A stretch of 64,000 nt of DNA, from contig JAUJYZ010000379.1 in assembly GCA_033675265.1 (NCBI GenBank), forward strand, positions 1 through 64,000, given 5' to 3'. This stretch comes from Actinostola sp. cb2023 (lineage: Eukaryota > Cnidaria > Anthozoa > Actiniaria > Actinostolidae). The notes below the pieces were generated by a model, which saw only the letters and a program-made list of their open reading frames with translations, was not told the DNA's origin and searched no databases. The first letter of the stretch is position 1. Every line of letters starts with the position of its first letter. This document shows positions 12,901-24,924 of this stretch, piece after piece. A program made the position numbers and the translations under genes.

Positions 12901-14812
12901 GCCAATACCATGTTTTGCTTTGGAGTTACAGAGTTTTCAGTTTGTGGCAGCAAGGCCTCTCATTGTGTTTACTTTGTATCATACAAATCCAGTGTTTGAG
13001 TCAAATTATTATTTTTTGTCATAATAATATAAAAGAATAATATTTTATTTATATTGTGCCCATTACATGTGAAATACGTTCATGGGCACATTACATCATT
13101 AGAAATAAATAAAAATAAATAAGATACATAGAAATAAATAAGATAATAAGATAAGTACAGTAATCATGATAAAAGAGAATATTTTTGTACTGTTGTACCA
13201 ACTTGGCAGCCGCATACAAATTAACCAAATGTTCAACTATTCATTTTCAAATAATAATAATAATAATTATTATTATTATTATTATTATATAGCGCTTTTA
13301 ACATGGATAACTTACAAAGCACTTTACAACTGATACAAATAAAATAATCGTAATCATAATCCAAATAATAAGTATAGAGTTAAAAATTCAAACAGCTCAC
13401 TAACTGATTCGAGCAGCTTATTGGATCAAAATATTGCCAATTTGTATGTTTTGTCTGCTCCTCAGGATCTGAAATGCTGTGTTAATAGAGTAGTTGGATA
13501 TGTTTGTTTGAGGTCCATGAAAACCAAGAATAGACAAACTTCCTGTCTGGTGACCTCGGCCGGTGACCTCAGAATAAGTATCAACATTACAGAAATTAGA
13601 AAAGTGGCCCAAAAATATTTTTCTTGAAAATAATAGATTTTTCAGAGATTTTTGAAGAATACTTGGTGATATCATTCCGGGTATATTTGCATCACAATCA
13701 TAAATTATTCAACATTATGTTAAATTTCACTAAGTGAAATCTGCAATACCATCAAGAATGACATTCATGTACATGTATATACCGTGTATTTCTGAATGTG
13801 CAGAATTTTACACATGTTTCTTTAACTAGATTGGCAACTATATAATATCCAAATATTTAAAGATATTTATGTATCGTGCCTTCAAATGCGGTTTTAGCTG
13901 TGAAGGCAGGAAGGTCAATAGGACACTCAGTGTTCAAGAATACAACGACAGGAAATCTTAGTGTAGAGTTTCATTTGGATAGAATAATCATTCTGAATCT
14001 TTCCTATAATATGCTCAGTGTTTAGAAATGTATTTCTCCCCCCCCCCCCCCCCCCCCCCCCTCCTGTCCCCCTCCCCCTTCCCAGTGAGAGTCTGGCTAC
14101 ACAGCCTACCAAATCATGAATATTTTAAATGTCAGTCAGTCAATAATATTTCTGGTTTGCATTTATGATGTCATTGGTGCCCAATAACAAATTCCGTCAA
14201 TAATAATTATTACTATTAGCTTATTTGTTTGTACCACCAACATGGCCCCTGCATCTTTGATTGATTGATTGCAAGCAATATGTTGTTAAGGCTTGGTGTA
14301 CAATGTAGTTAAAAATGACTGACATAGTTATTTCTAGTTTTAACATTTCTTACAAGAATATCAAAGTTTATGCAAAATTGCAGTGTCCAATAGGAATCGA
14401 CAATGGTTGCAAATACAAACATGATGACTTATCACTGGGTTTCATTATTAATAAGCTTATATTTAAGACTTTGGACAGAGAAATATTCATAAAGTACGAC
14501 TTACCCAAAAGTGCCTAGAGTCCATCGTCAAATTGCATCACAGAACAAATCGATAAAGACAAAGAATAACAACATTACCTAATAAATCGATTTATAATCT
14601 GTAGAGTAATCAAGGATTATACAAAAAGAAAATATGCTTACGGGAGGGAGGACGAGCCATAAGCCAATAGCTCGATCATTGTACCATCGAAACCACGACG
14701 GTTGACAAAGAAGAAGCGGTAGCGATGGACCCATAATGAATATAGCTCCAAAGAATGAACTCAGGTAAAGAATAACGGTAAATAAAAGCCCTCCTAGTGG
14801 ATTCCGTAGCAT
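9982..14812 (-). CDS. LCLAT1: LCLAT1/AGPAT-type lysophospholipid acyltransferase, 3 exons
   Basis: Exons, in coding order: 14812-14642, 12304-12118, 10721-9982; total 365 codons plus stop. All junctions are GT-AG and keep frame. Seen: an N-terminal hydrophobic anchor (about residues 9-37), the acyltransferase HX4D motif as NHRSRLDW (His83, Asp88), the glycerol-phosphate-binding motif FPEGTN (161-166), and two C-terminal hydrophobic segments. Length and the order NHR...IPGPGWAMQ...FPEGT...VLHPR match animal LCLAT1 (lysocardiolipin acyltransferase, an ER or mitochondria-associated enzyme that transfers acyl groups to lysophospholipids). The start chosen is the first ATG of the hydrophobic anchor. 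The exon 1-2 junction is the least certain: relatives have a few more residues there. AGPAT3-5 is the alternative, judged less likely. Confidence 0.9.
11222..11453. mobile_element. MITE with TAGGGAGC ends in LCLAT1 intron 2
   Basis: TAGGGAGCTTTAGCTTTAC on the left pairs with GTAAAGGTAAAGCTCCCTA on the right, followed inward by AAAATCTAC/GTAGATTTT. The TA at each end is compatible with a TA target duplication (Tc1/mariner-like). It is the intact relative of the 5176-5360 copy. Confidence 0.8.
11690..11975. repeat. ATC/CAT microsatellite-rich stretch in LCLAT1 intron
   Basis: Interrupted runs of CAT/ATC triplets with CCACCA variants. The Met-rich ORF predicted on the minus strand here is a product of the repeat. 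Confidence 0.7.
12305..14641. other. LCLAT1 intron 1 content
   Basis: Non-coding. It contains an (AAT)n/(ATT)n inverted microsatellite near 13250-13290, a dispersed-repeat tail (TTATTTATATTGTGCCC near 13046), and a pure C run of about 25 bases near 14038-14062. No exon with acceptable splice sites and frame was found between exons 1 and 2. Confidence 0.5.
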
Positions 14813-14989
14813 ATTTGCTGATGTTATTCCTCAAATAAACGAATAAATCCACTTCAAATCGCCCTCCTCTCTTCGACGTGGATCGATTTTCGCGGTATAC
14901 CTGACCGCAAGGGATTCTGGGTAAAATAGACGACCTCGGTGGCTTGTGGGATAGATCAGGGGATTAGAGTAGTCGTACTGACCGTCACC
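14813..14989. promoter_or_regulatory. putative bidirectional promoter
   Basis: The start codons of LCLAT1 (minus, 14812) and the HHxxxDG acyltransferase (plus, 14990) are separated by 177 bp, which must hold both 5' leaders and core promoters. No TATA box is obvious. The sequence CGATTTTCGCGG near 14884 is more CpG-rich than its surroundings. The assignment is inferred from geometry only. Confidence 0.5.
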
Positions 14990-16561
14990 ATGGAGGACAT
15001 TTTCAGAGGTTTAATTATCTTCTTATTCAGTACAGTGCTAGCGATTTTGCTGTACGTTTTTATGCGTATCGTCACGAACAAGAACCGAGATGGCTTTCAA
15101 CGAGTAACAATTAGTAACACTAATAGAGGCAAAGATGGCAGGCTTCAAAGACGACTTGGACCGCTGGAGAAAATATGGATACAGATGGGCAAGGGGTGTG
15201 GTAGTGGAAATGACATGACTGTGTTACTCATCAATTCGAAGGTTTCTCTCAACCCTGCTTTGGTCCAGAAAGCCTTGTGTTTGGTAAACCAGCGTTATCC
15301 CTTACTGCGAATGAAAGTCCACAAAAGTACGGTCGACGAATCTTTGTGGTTCAGAGAGATGGATGACCCGTCGAGAATTGCGTTTACAACTTTGGAAGAT
15401 CACAGTGCCCGTGAATGGATACAAGTATTTGAACAAGAAAGTCGCGTGTCGTTTGACATATTTGATGGTCCCTTGTGGAGAGTGACGATGCTGAAAGAAC
15501 ATTATGACGAAGAACAGAAACAATATGAAAACAGTTTGATGTTCACTTTCCATCATATGATATGTGATGGTGGTGCCATCATGGCATTGTACGCACAGTT
15601 TCTGGAGTACCTGAATGGCTTGCAGCAAGACAAAGATGTCAAGGTAGAAAGTATGACTTTACTACCTCCTTGTAGCTACCTAATGCGCCAAAAACTTCAG
15701 CCATCCACTTTTGAGAAAGTTCTTTTCATTCTTCTGCCAACTTGGATGAAAATCAAAAGTCTGTTCGTCAAACCGGCCAAGAATCTGTTTATGAAAGTGT
15801 TTCCACCAACCATCATGCAAGACCCGTCCATTGTTAAGAGAACGAGCATCGTCCCAAAGGTGATAAAGGCAGAGTGGTTTTCCAAAATGATCAAGATTGG
15901 TAAACAACATAATTGCAAAGTTCATGCAATAATCACTGCTGCTACCCGTCTTGCAATGGCACAAATCTTGCAATCAGGCACAGGGAACTTGTTGCCAATT
16001 CCTTTGCACTTTGTGAGCAGTTTCAATGTTTCCCTGAGAAAAGATTGCCAGCCAGAGGTTGGAATGGATGAATTTGGTTCTTTTATATCTGTTGTATCAA
16101 TGGATATTCCAACGCCATGTTCTCTGAAATGTACCCCAGTAGCTTTTTGGAAATTTGCACAAGAATGCAATGATGCTGTTCAGAAAAAGCTTGAAGCCAA
16201 CGAACAGTATCAGATGCTGAAAATGTTTGAGAATGTTGATTTTCAGGCATTTTTCTCAACTATGATTTCTACCGACATCAGTAATGGTGGAAGGTTCAAC
16301 AATGCATTCAACATTTCTAATCGAGGTCGGTTCACCATAGGTAATACCAGCAATAGTGTTCCCTTCCAGTTTGCAGGCACCTATTTTGCTATGGCAGAGC
16401 AACATATCGGCCCACCACTCTGCAACAACATCGTATCAGTAAATGGAGATTTATACTGGGGTCTGATCTACTTCCCAAACATCACTACAAAAAAGCAAGC
16501 AGAACAGTTTATTGAACTGTCACTGAGCATTTTGAGAGAAGCTTGCTCATCTGCTGACTGA
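14990..16561 (+). CDS. HHxxxDG (condensation-domain-like) acyltransferase, copy 1, intact
   Basis: An intronless ORF of 523 codons. I chose the ATG at 14990 (context CACCATGG) because the frame upstream opens only with a GTG. Residues 5-30 form a single hydrophobic segment, probably a signal anchor. HHMICDG at about 188-194 is the catalytic HHxxxDG motif of the CoA-dependent acyltransferase superfamily (condensation domains, alcohol acetyltransferases, PapA-like enzymes). A typical C-terminal portion (NISNRGRFTI...FAGTYFA...VNGDLYWGLIYFPN) follows. In this superfamily the motif His deprotonates a hydroxyl or amine acceptor; the acceptor here is unknown. It is divergent from LCLAT1 and is the only intact member of three copies in the window. 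Wax-ester synthase or another family branch is possible. Confidence 0.8.
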   Translation: MEDIFRGLIIFLFSTVLAILLYVFMRIVTNKNRDGFQRVTISNTNRGKDGRLQRRLGPLEKIWIQMGKGCGSGNDMTVLLINSKVSLNPALVQKALCLVNQRYPLLRMKVHKSTVDESLWFREMDDPSRIAFTTLEDHSAREWIQVFEQESRVSFDIFDGPLWRVTMLKEHYDEEQKQYENSLMFTFHHMICDGGAIMALYAQFLEYLNGLQQDKDVKVESMTLLPPCSYLMRQKLQPSTFEKVLFILLPTWMKIKSLFVKPAKNLFMKVFPPTIMQDPSIVKRTSIVPKVIKAEWFSKMIKIGKQHNCKVHAIITAATRLAMAQILQSGTGNLLPIPLHFVSSFNVSLRKDCQPEVGMDEFGSFISVVSMDIPTPCSLKCTPVAFWKFAQECNDAVQKKLEANEQYQMLKMFENVDFQAFFSTMISTDISNGGRFNNAFNISNRGRFTIGNTSNSVPFQFAGTYFAMAEQHIGPPLCNNIVSVNGDLYWGLIYFPNITTKKQAEQFIELSLSILREACSSAD

Positions 16562-17182
16562 ATCAGCAGGAATTACGTCAGAGGTGCAGAAAAGCACAAG
16601 TATATACATGTACGTAGTACTGAAAGGAGTTTATAGTTTATACAGTTTATAGGCATCAATCCAGGGTTTTCAAAATACCAGTTATTTTATCTGAAACGGG
16701 TTGCGGAGCAGTGCATGTCCAGATTGTCTTCTAAAAGAGGCTGCACCAGCACAGTTGTCTCCTCTCTGAATGACTGGATGGTTGTTTGAGTAATAGCCCA
16801 ACATTTTGAAGGCTAGTGGGTGGTCGAGTGGTTTTGTCTCATGCCTCTCACCACTGTGGTTCCTAGTTCAACTCCTGTACTACATGTACACGTGAATAGA
16901 GTTTGTTCGTTCTCTCAGTTGACACGTCTACATGACATAATTTGTCATCCACTGATGGCGTCAATCCAACCCAACAAGTCCACATTGGGGGGTTAAACAA
17001 CCCAGGCATGATGAACCGCAAGCAGAAATGGTTCAATTTCTGCATAAAATATTACTTGCAAGCAAATGCAATGCATTTGGTACTCAGGTTTCCCTCCCTT
17101 CATCAAATTGAACTAGTGAGATGAGTGTTGGGTGTATAGAATGTATTTTTCTGTAATAATTTGAGAAGGATCTTTAATAAGA
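16562..17182. other. 3' flank of acyltransferase copy 1
   Basis: The first 150 bp (AATCAGCAGGAAT, GTGCAGAAAAGCACAAGTA, GGCATCAATCCA) are repeated almost exactly after copy 2 (24627-24720), so the duplicated block includes the 3' UTR. Beyond that nothing was identified. Confidence 0.6.
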
Positions 17183-17609
17183 TACTGTAGAATCCCGGTT
17201 ATAGGCTCTCCTGGTTATAAGCCCCCCCCCCCCCCCCCCCCCAGTTATAAGCCCACATGTCTGCTAACCGATAAATTTCCTCCTGGTTATAAGCCTCCCC
17301 AGTTATAAGCTCCCTTCATTTACTCCTCCCCATACGGGGTACCATACAAATGTATACAGGAAACAATAATCAGGCAATTAGGTGTATGTAGCAAACGAGA
17401 CCGATGGAGTCCAGCAGTATATGGTATCTGATTAAAACTAAAATGGTCATGATTATAAACATTGTTTTTTTAAATAGAATGGATTTCAGACATTTTCCCC
17501 CTCCAATTTATAAGCCCCTCCGGTTATAATCCCCCCCCCCCCCCCCCCGATTATAAGCCCACCACAAAATCCTTATGAGCCCAGGGCTTATAACCAGGAT
17601 TCTGCAGTA
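17183..17609. mobile_element. pogo/mariner-like MITE built from GGTTATAAGCCCC units
   Basis: Ends TACTGTAGAATCCCGGTTAT and ATAACCAGGATTCTGCAGTA are inverted repeats bounded by TA. The interior repeats GTTATAAGCCC several times in both orientations and contains two long C runs (about 17222-17242 and 17531-17548). Confidence 0.75.
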
Positions 17610-17734
17610 CATGTATGCAGTAAGTCTTAGCCCTCCATCATTGTTTGATTTGTAATATCCAGTAGAATTTCTATAGCTTGAATTTTTTTCTATATCATCA
17701 TCTATATTTCTCTATTATTATTATTATTATCTGT

Positions 17735-17905
17735 ATTTTATTATCTATTATATTATAACTGTATACTATTTTAGAGTTTTATATTTTGTATTCTGATTCA
17801 CACTTACATTTATATGTAGTATAGGATTTTTATAAAATTATTAGCTAAGATATTGTACATGTGTATTTTTATATTTAGAATTTTATTCCTTGTCACACAT
17901 CAAAC
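17735..17905. repeat. dispersed repeat, copy 1 (second copy 26725-26900)
   Basis: The block with ACTATTTTAGAG, TAGTATAGGATTTTTATAA and TAGAATTTTATTCCTTGTC is shared in order and spacing with 26725-26900. It may be the 3' tail of a retroelement or an element end; no ORF is associated. Confidence 0.65.
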
Positions 17906-17915
17906 CTTCATGTTC

Positions 17916-17950
17916 AAACTAGATGCTCTTCTAGCGTGAACTCGGGCTTC
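17916..17950 (+). repeat. terminal motif of a TIR element (AGACGCTC family)
   Basis: ACTAGATGCTCTTCTAGCG followed by TGAACTCGGGCTT matches the termini of the elements at 19807-21673 and 52111-53292. Its partner end was not identified. Confidence 0.5.
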
Positions 17951-18583
17951 TTAATAAAAATAAATCTATTTTGATAGATTAAATGTGAAACCTAAAAGCT
18001 TATATTTATCGCCATACATAAGTAGTTTTAGCCCCAGGTTTTAGCCTATTACTTGCACAATTTAAAACAGAATTTCCACAGTCAACAATACCAGATCAGA
18101 GTGGGTATGTATAAATCAAATAACAAAAAATAATGGAAAAACATCTTTAGATTTTAGGGAATTATTTCAGAAACTACACGCTCCATGTAGCGCGCACTCG
18201 ATGGGCTGAAAAAAGCCGCCGTAAAATGTTGTAAACCCGTTTTTTCTTCGACTTACGTAAGACATAATTCTCACCATGACTTCCATATTCGTTGATAGGT
18301 GTATTTTTACGAATACGTGATCACAGACGAAGCCGGGCTCTCAGCTTTTTAGACGTACTGTTAATCTACTGGGGTCACGACCCGGTTCATTATCAGGTCC
18401 TATCACGCCGTCAAGATACATGACACATACAACGTGAACAAGACTATTGTAAGACTATGATCAGTTATAATAAATAATCTTGGCATAACGAGATCTTTAT
18501 ATTCTGTTACGTGGATCTACCGCGAACGTCGTGTGCGTTTGTATGTGGAGTGAGCGTTTAGACTTGGCAGCATTCATGGCTTT

Positions 18584-18746
18584 CAGGGGCGGACCCAGGA
18601 TTTTTTTTAGGAGGGGGTGCACCATCTTTCAGGAGGGGGTGCACCATTTATGACGTACACAAACTCCAGCACCAATAACGCAGTAGATATCAGCTCATTC
18701 AGGAGGGGTGCGTACCCCCTGCACCCCTCCCCTAGATCCGCCCCTG
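18584..18746. mobile_element. hAT-like MITE, 163 bp
   Basis: Ends CAGGGGCGGACCCAGG and CTAGATCCGCCCCTG with the exact 5-bp duplication GCTTT (18579-18583, 18747-18751). The interior repeats AGGAGGGGGTGCACCAT. Same family as 556-1750 and 2741-3247. Confidence 0.85.
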
Positions 18747-19439
18747 GCTTTACAATGCAACGGCAAGCTTACACAATTTATTTCCTCGACAAGATCTCAA
18801 TGCATGTGCTCGCGATCGCGTGCGTATACGTAAGCATATTTACATTCGCACTACATTCGGCTTGTTCGTAGCGTCATCGGAGTCGTCCAGCGGTGTTGCG
18901 CATGAGAGGAATGCAGGTTTCGAGCACTCGGGCTACGCCCATCGAGTAAATAGTGCTCAACAGAATTAAATATAGACATCGCAGCGTGACTGAACAGTGT
19001 AAGTGTTTGGTCACTCGTTGCGTAACTCAGTAGATCATGCATGCGTAATTAGCATGTAAGTAGATTTATGAAGAATAATTTACTGTTGAGTGTTGTAAAC
19101 CGACGGCCGTCTTTCACCTCATATGATTGGTTCCAACATGGCGGATTTCAAGTTGTTTTCTTTTTTATTCAACCAGGAGCCCTTTTCGGTGATTTTGTAC
19201 ATTGAATTGGTATGGCAAGCTCTTCGGCAATTAACCTATAATCAGTCTCATTCACAAGGCCAGCGGCCGGCACAGGGCGCATGCGCATTAGAAGACACTT
19301 CGCTGGCCGAAAGTAACGCAGGCTCTGGGGACGAGATTGGTTTGAGGTCAAAAACGACATAGTCTAGTCGATTCGACAGTCGATTCCAGGTCCAGTCGGA
19401 TAGAAAGTGAGTCCGGGACTGGACTAAAGACGACGATTT

Positions 19440-19476
19440 TAAACTCGGGCCTTCCACAGGAAGCCCGAGTAATAAA
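19440..19476. repeat. dispersed hairpin motif (CTCGGGC...GCCCGAG)
   Basis: ACTCGGGCCTTCC and GGAAGCCCGAGT form a perfect stem-loop, followed by AATAA. The same hairpin is at 25884-25922, 53509-53547 and 54502-54536, always followed by AATAA. It may be the end of a transposon; the required companion end is unresolved. Confidence 0.6.
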
Positions 19477-19806
19477 GTTATGGGCTCTCCAATACATGGA
19501 AAAGAAAAACAATGGAAGAGAAAAAAAATATCATATACATGGCCCTTATACAAGCCACCGTACGATCACGTGTTCCAAACATCAGCAGTTTCTGCTATTA
19601 TTACTTGTGCCCAGGCCGAAGGCCGGCGCACGAATCTAGGTTTCGAGACCGTATTTTTGTTGTTGTTGTTGGTCACCGTCGAGATATGGCCGGAATGAGA
19701 CAACAAGTCTGGCCACAAGAAAGAATACAAAGCACAAACCAATCAGGGGAAGCACCGGAGGTCAAGGGGTAAAAATCTAAGTCTTTTCTCGTCTAAATTT
19801 AGATTG

Positions 19807-21673
19807 AAACAAGACGCTCTAGTAGCGTGAAGTCGGGCTATTAACGTTTTTACTGATATATACCGTAAAGTTCCGAAAGTTAGCCTCCTCCGCAGGCTAG
19901 TCTATAGCTCGGAATACTGAATATTGGTCCACAGCCCGGCCATACCAATCGTTATGACAATGACAGTTGCGTAACGAGGGACGGACTATTTGTCGGTGAT
20001 CATAGATAAAGATCTCGAATCAGTACGTACTCGGTACGTCTTGAGGTTGCATAGGTCAGATGGTTCTGATAACGCCCATCGTTTGTTTTTGTTAAATATA
20101 TTTAAGCTTACAGAGGCTTCAATAGCACTATACACGTAATGAAGTAATTATATGCTCAAACGGGTCAAATAGTTCGCTCTTGTTTATATGTTGGTGTCAG
20201 TTCCTAATATGCATTCGAGTCGGACTGGGAACGAGACCACTAGACTTATCGACACGCATCTCAACACGACGACCTCTTTCTTCGCAAACATTGTCGAAGG
20301 AAGGTTGTGTGGTGTCGTACCATTTGAACGAAGTATGTCTAATACGCTCATCGTGCATACAAACGCACACGCCGTTAGCGGTAGACCTACTAAAAGAGAC
20401 AGTCGAGCGTTTTCGGACCAGGTCGTTCCGCGGACTCAAAATCATATCTGAAAAAGTCTTAAAGTCAAAATGTTATGAAATATCAAAAGCAAATGAGAAA
20501 ACTGTGAACACAGTGTTTGGATGAAGTGTAAATAAATAGGTACCTCGGCTCGGTGTCTAAAAACCTCACAACTGTTCTCTTCACTGCGTGTATCAACTCA
20601 CTTCGATTCATTCTATGACGTCATCATTGCGTCAGATTAGGGAACAATGAGTAATTAAATGTCATAAGTTCCCCAATAATAACAATAATGCTTGTAATAA
20701 TGTATCATACCATTTCACATGCTCCAGCTATCAGTGATTTTTTACTTCCTAGCAGCATCTACAGATCACAAGCAAGGCAAACACTGAATTACATGCAATA
20801 TGTATGGATATATTCATAGTCAACGATAAAGCTTCCTCAACCTTCCATTGTTTGTAATTTCAGACTAAACGTCCATCATGAGGGTGAGAAAATAATATAG
20901 TTTATACTTTATTCACAGATATAACGTGTCAGAGCACTACTGAAGTTGTTGACAATGACACCTAGATATTATAACTTTTATATACCTGGAGATCAACAGT
21001 ACAGAGTAGCACAGATATAGGGACACTTATCATTGTTACTGCATCTACGTAATGTAGGGAGATAAAAAAAATACTGGACAAGACCAGCAAACACTACCCC
21101 ATAGCTGGACAACTCTGTCAAAGAAATATTGGAGTTGGTGCTTTTGGATGCATGCCTATGATTGTAACAATAATTAACAATCTATTAACAGCATCTCTGA
21201 GGGGAAATGCTTAAGTCAATGTCTTCTATTCTTTGAACCGCTGTAAATTTGTGTTGAAGTAAACTCATAACACCGATAGATGTTTATCTTAATGCGGTTT
21301 AAAGTTGCTGAGTATTTTTAAATCGTTCAGTTGCACGAATGCCCAGAAATGTAGGAAACATACTTTGTGATGAATTTTCCAATTCTTCATCCTTAAATAG
21401 GGTCAGGGTTTTGACATCCCGGGGGCACAGGCAGATGTGAGGAGGGAGGAGATGACCACGTAAAATGGCAGTCCCGTCTATCTACAGCTCCATTACATTG
21501 TAACGGAGGGATGACGGGCATTCTATAAGACCTATAATCTAGCCGCATACCCCGTAGACAAGGCACTTTTGGGTTGCTGGAGGCCCATAGTGCGTCTTTC
21601 ATTATGAACTCCATTTCAGAACGCAATTGCACCAGGGCACGAGTGCACTAACGCTCAATGAGCGTCTTGTTTT
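19807..21673. mobile_element. TIR element, AGACGCTC family, non-autonomous
   Basis: Left end AAACAAGACGCTC and right end GAGCGTCTTGTTT are inverted repeats with a subterminal palindrome around CTC...AGCG. The interior shares GACAGTTGCGTAACGAGGGA and ACTGATATATACCGTAAAGTT with the related element at 52111-53292. The segment 20195-20400 is a dispersed repeat also found inverted at 33466-33665. No transposase ORF is seen. No target duplication was identified. Confidence 0.55.
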
Positions 21674-22066
21674 ATCTAAGCTAACGGCAACCGCTATTTG
21701 CATTGAAATCGCAGCGCCACTTCAAAAGCCATAAAGCCTCAAGTTATGCAATTCCAAATTCACCCAGGTATATTCTGTGGAATTTGGAATTTGTGTCATG
21801 AATCCTAGCTCTTGGGATATCTGATCTTAATTTGAGGACAGGCCCATTGTCCGGGCCCCGTGCCTATTGGTTGTAGGTCATATACTGAAAGCCCCGAGGA
21901 AAGGAAGCTGACTCTCTAATTTAGCTGTTGATACTACACTACAATACAATGACTTATTTCTACACATGTTTGAAATCCAAACGATACTTGCAGCGCCAAC
22001 CCACTCGTGGTTACTGTGGTTGAATTCAGCCTCAACCTTTTACCTTGTAAAAGAAATACGCCAAGA

Positions 22067-24627
22067 ATGGAGCACTTTTTTAGTGCGGGTTTCATTATCT
22101 TATTCAGTACGATTTTGCTGTACGTTTTCATGCGTGTCGTCACGAACAAGAACCGAACCGATGCCGGCTTTCAACCTAGTAACACTAATAGAGGCGAAGA
22201 GGTCGATGGCAGGCTTCAAAGACGACTAATCGGATCGTTTGAGAAAGCATGGTTAATGATGGGCAAGGGATGTGGTAGTGGAAATGACATGACTGTGTTA
22301 CTCATCAATTCGAAGGTTTCTCTAAACCCTGCTTTGGTCCAGAAAGCCTTGTGTTTGGTAAACCAGCGTTATCCCTTACTGCGAATAAAAGTCCACAAAA
22401 GTACGGTCGACGAATCTTTGTGGTACTTAGGAGAGATGGATGACCCATCGAGAATTGCGTTTACAACATTGGAAGATCACAGCGCCCGTGAATGGATACA
22501 AGTATTTGAACAAGAAAGTCGCGTGTCGTTTGACTTATTTGATGGTCCCTTGTGGAGAGTGACGATGCTGAAAGAACATTATGACGAAGAACAGAAACAA
22601 TATGAAAACAGTTTGATGTTCACTTTCCACCATATGATATGTGATGGTGCTTCCATCATGGCATTGTACGCACAGTTTCTAGAGTACCTGAATGACTTGC
22701 AGCAAGACAAAGATGTCAAGGTAGAAAGTATGACTTTACTACCTCCTTGTAGCTACCTAATGCGCCAAAAACTTCAGCCATCCACTTTTGAGAAAGTTCT
22801 TTTCATTCTTCTGCCAACTTGGATGAAAATCAAAAGTCTGTTCATCAAACCGGCCAAGAATCTGTTTATGAAAGTGTTTCCACCAACCATCATGCAAGAC
22901 CCTTCCATTGTTAAGAGAACGAGCATCATCCCAAAGGTGATAAAGGCAAAGTGGTTTTCCAAAATGATCAAGATTGGTAAACAACATAATTGCAAAGTTC
23001 ATGCAATAATCACTGCTGCTACCCGTCTTGCAATGGCACAAATCTTGCAATCAGGCACAGGGAACTTGTTGCCAATTCCTTTGCACTTTGAGAGCATTTT
23101 CAGTGTTTCCATGAGAAAAGATTGCCAGCCAGAGGTTGGAATGGATGAATTTGGTCCCTTTGCATCTGTTGTATCAATGGATATTCCAACACCTTTGAAA
23201 CTTACCCCAGTAGCTTTTTGGAAATTTGCGCAAGAATGCAATGATGCCGTTCAGAAAAAGCTTGAAGCCAACGAACAGTATCAGTTTCATAAAATGTGTG
23301 AGAATGTTGATATTCGGGCACTTTTCTCAAGCGCTTTACTCAAATCTACAGACATCAGTAATGGTGGAAGGTTCAACAGCATATTCAACATTTCTAATCG
23401 AGGTCGGTTTACCATAGTAATACCATGATCACCTCGGTTTTCATTGTTCCACGAGGGACATTTAACATCGAACATCCCTCGCGAAAGCTCTAAGTCAAGC
23501 ATCGCTCATGCATAGTAATGAGGGAAATTTAGACTAAATCTCCCTCATGAATACAATCATGAGGGAAATTTAGACTAAATGTCCCTCATGATTATATTCA
23601 TGAGGGACATTTAGACTAAATATCCCTCATTACTATGCATGAGGATGCAAGTCAGTCCCTCATATACACCAGGTGTACACACAATCATTGGGACCCAAGA
23701 GCAAACCGAATAGTACTTAATCGCTCCTCTACTTATGATGACTCGATCATTCAAGACGTGTGGGATGTGTGAAACTCAAAATACAGTGGTATTTTGATAT
23801 CCACAACATCGTTAACGCATGCGCAATAGAAGGAAATGCACAAAAGTCGAATTCAAAGGATATTTTATTATAGCTATTTCTGTTATTTGTTCACACAATG
23901 AAATATTATATTAGTTGGCACTTTCCTCTTTTTCTGTATGTGCTTTTTAATGTTTTGAGGAACCGTATTCTCCCTTACTTGCTCCACTTCGTCATCTCTC
24001 ACAAAAGTAAACCGACCTTCCGCCATTTCTGATCTGTTTACCTTCAGGTACTCCTTACTATAACTAATTTATACTCTTTTATTGTGTAAATGAAACAAAG
24101 ATGTGCAACATGCATGAAGCATTCCCCAGAGTACAGTCTAATCAAGAAGTCTTTCACAAAACACTATAATATATTCTCCTTTGCACCGGTTAACTCAAGC
24201 CTGTATTTTTGTCCATTTCCTCGGTGATCATGGTATTACAAACTAATACCATGGCTTCTTCGGGATATTAGTGATTAAATGTCCCTCAGCCTCGGGAAGT
24301 TTAGTAAAAGTCCCTCGCCCGGAGGCTCGGGACTTCCACTAAACTTCCCTCGGCTTCGGGGACATTTAATCACTAATATCCCTCAGTGCCATGGTATTAC
24401 TTATAAGTAATATTAGCAATAGTGTCCCCTTCCAGTTTGCAGGCACCTATTTTGGTGTGGCAGAGCAACATATCGGCCCACCACTCTGCAACAACATCGT
24501 ATCAGTAAATGGAGATTTATACTGGGGTCTGATCTACTTCCCAAACATCACTACAAAAAAGCAAGCAGAACAGTTTGTTGAACTGTCACTGAGCATTTTG
24601 AGAGAAGCTTGCTCATCTGCTGACTGA
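22067..24627 (+). pseudogene. HHxxxDG acyltransferase copy 2, split by an insertion
   Basis: Closely related to copy 1. The ORF starts at the ATG at 22067 (the frame upstream opens with GTG), has the hydrophobic N-terminal anchor and an intact HHMICDG motif near 22630, and reads to about codon 450. It is then cut at 23417 by a 984-bp inverted-repeat element; the reading frame stops within a few codons. The missing C-terminal part resumes at 24401 and runs to the stop at 24627, with its frame intact. Removing the insertion would not leave splice-compatible GT-AG ends that keep the frame, so it is not a normal intron. I therefore call it a disrupted gene. The uninterrupted parts carry no other stop, so the damage may be recent or allelic. 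Confidence 0.75.
23417..24400. mobile_element. 984-bp inverted-repeat element inserted in acyltransferase copy 2
   Basis: Begins GTAATACCATGATCACC and ends GTGCCATGGTATTAC; copy 1 has no such sequence at the equivalent place. ATA occurs on both sides and may be a short target duplication. Internally, ATTTAGACTAAATNTCCCTC is repeated in alternating orientation near both ends, forming large hairpins. There is no transposase ORF. Confidence 0.75.
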
Positions 24628-24924
24628 ATCAGCAGGAATGACTTCAGAGGTGCAGAAAAGCACAAGTACTTACGTAGCATTGAATGCAGGAACAGTTTAT
24701 AGGCATCAATCCATGGCCATGCAGGAGTTTCAACATCCCAGGCAGAGTTGCATGTACACATTATGTTCTATAATGAGAGGCTGCACACCAGTAGTTGCCT
24801 ACGGCTCTGAATGACTGGATGGGTGTTTTTAGAACGTTGGACTTGAACGGAAGTCTTGATTTCGTCCCTTGGAATTCGAAATGGTCCAGCTGTGCTGGAT
24901 CAGTCCAGTCCATGTTATACATAG

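Noticed and set aside
23417..24407. Intron in acyltransferase copy 2
   Set aside because: The available GT-AG pairs bring a stop codon into frame directly after the junction, and the other copies have no intron there.
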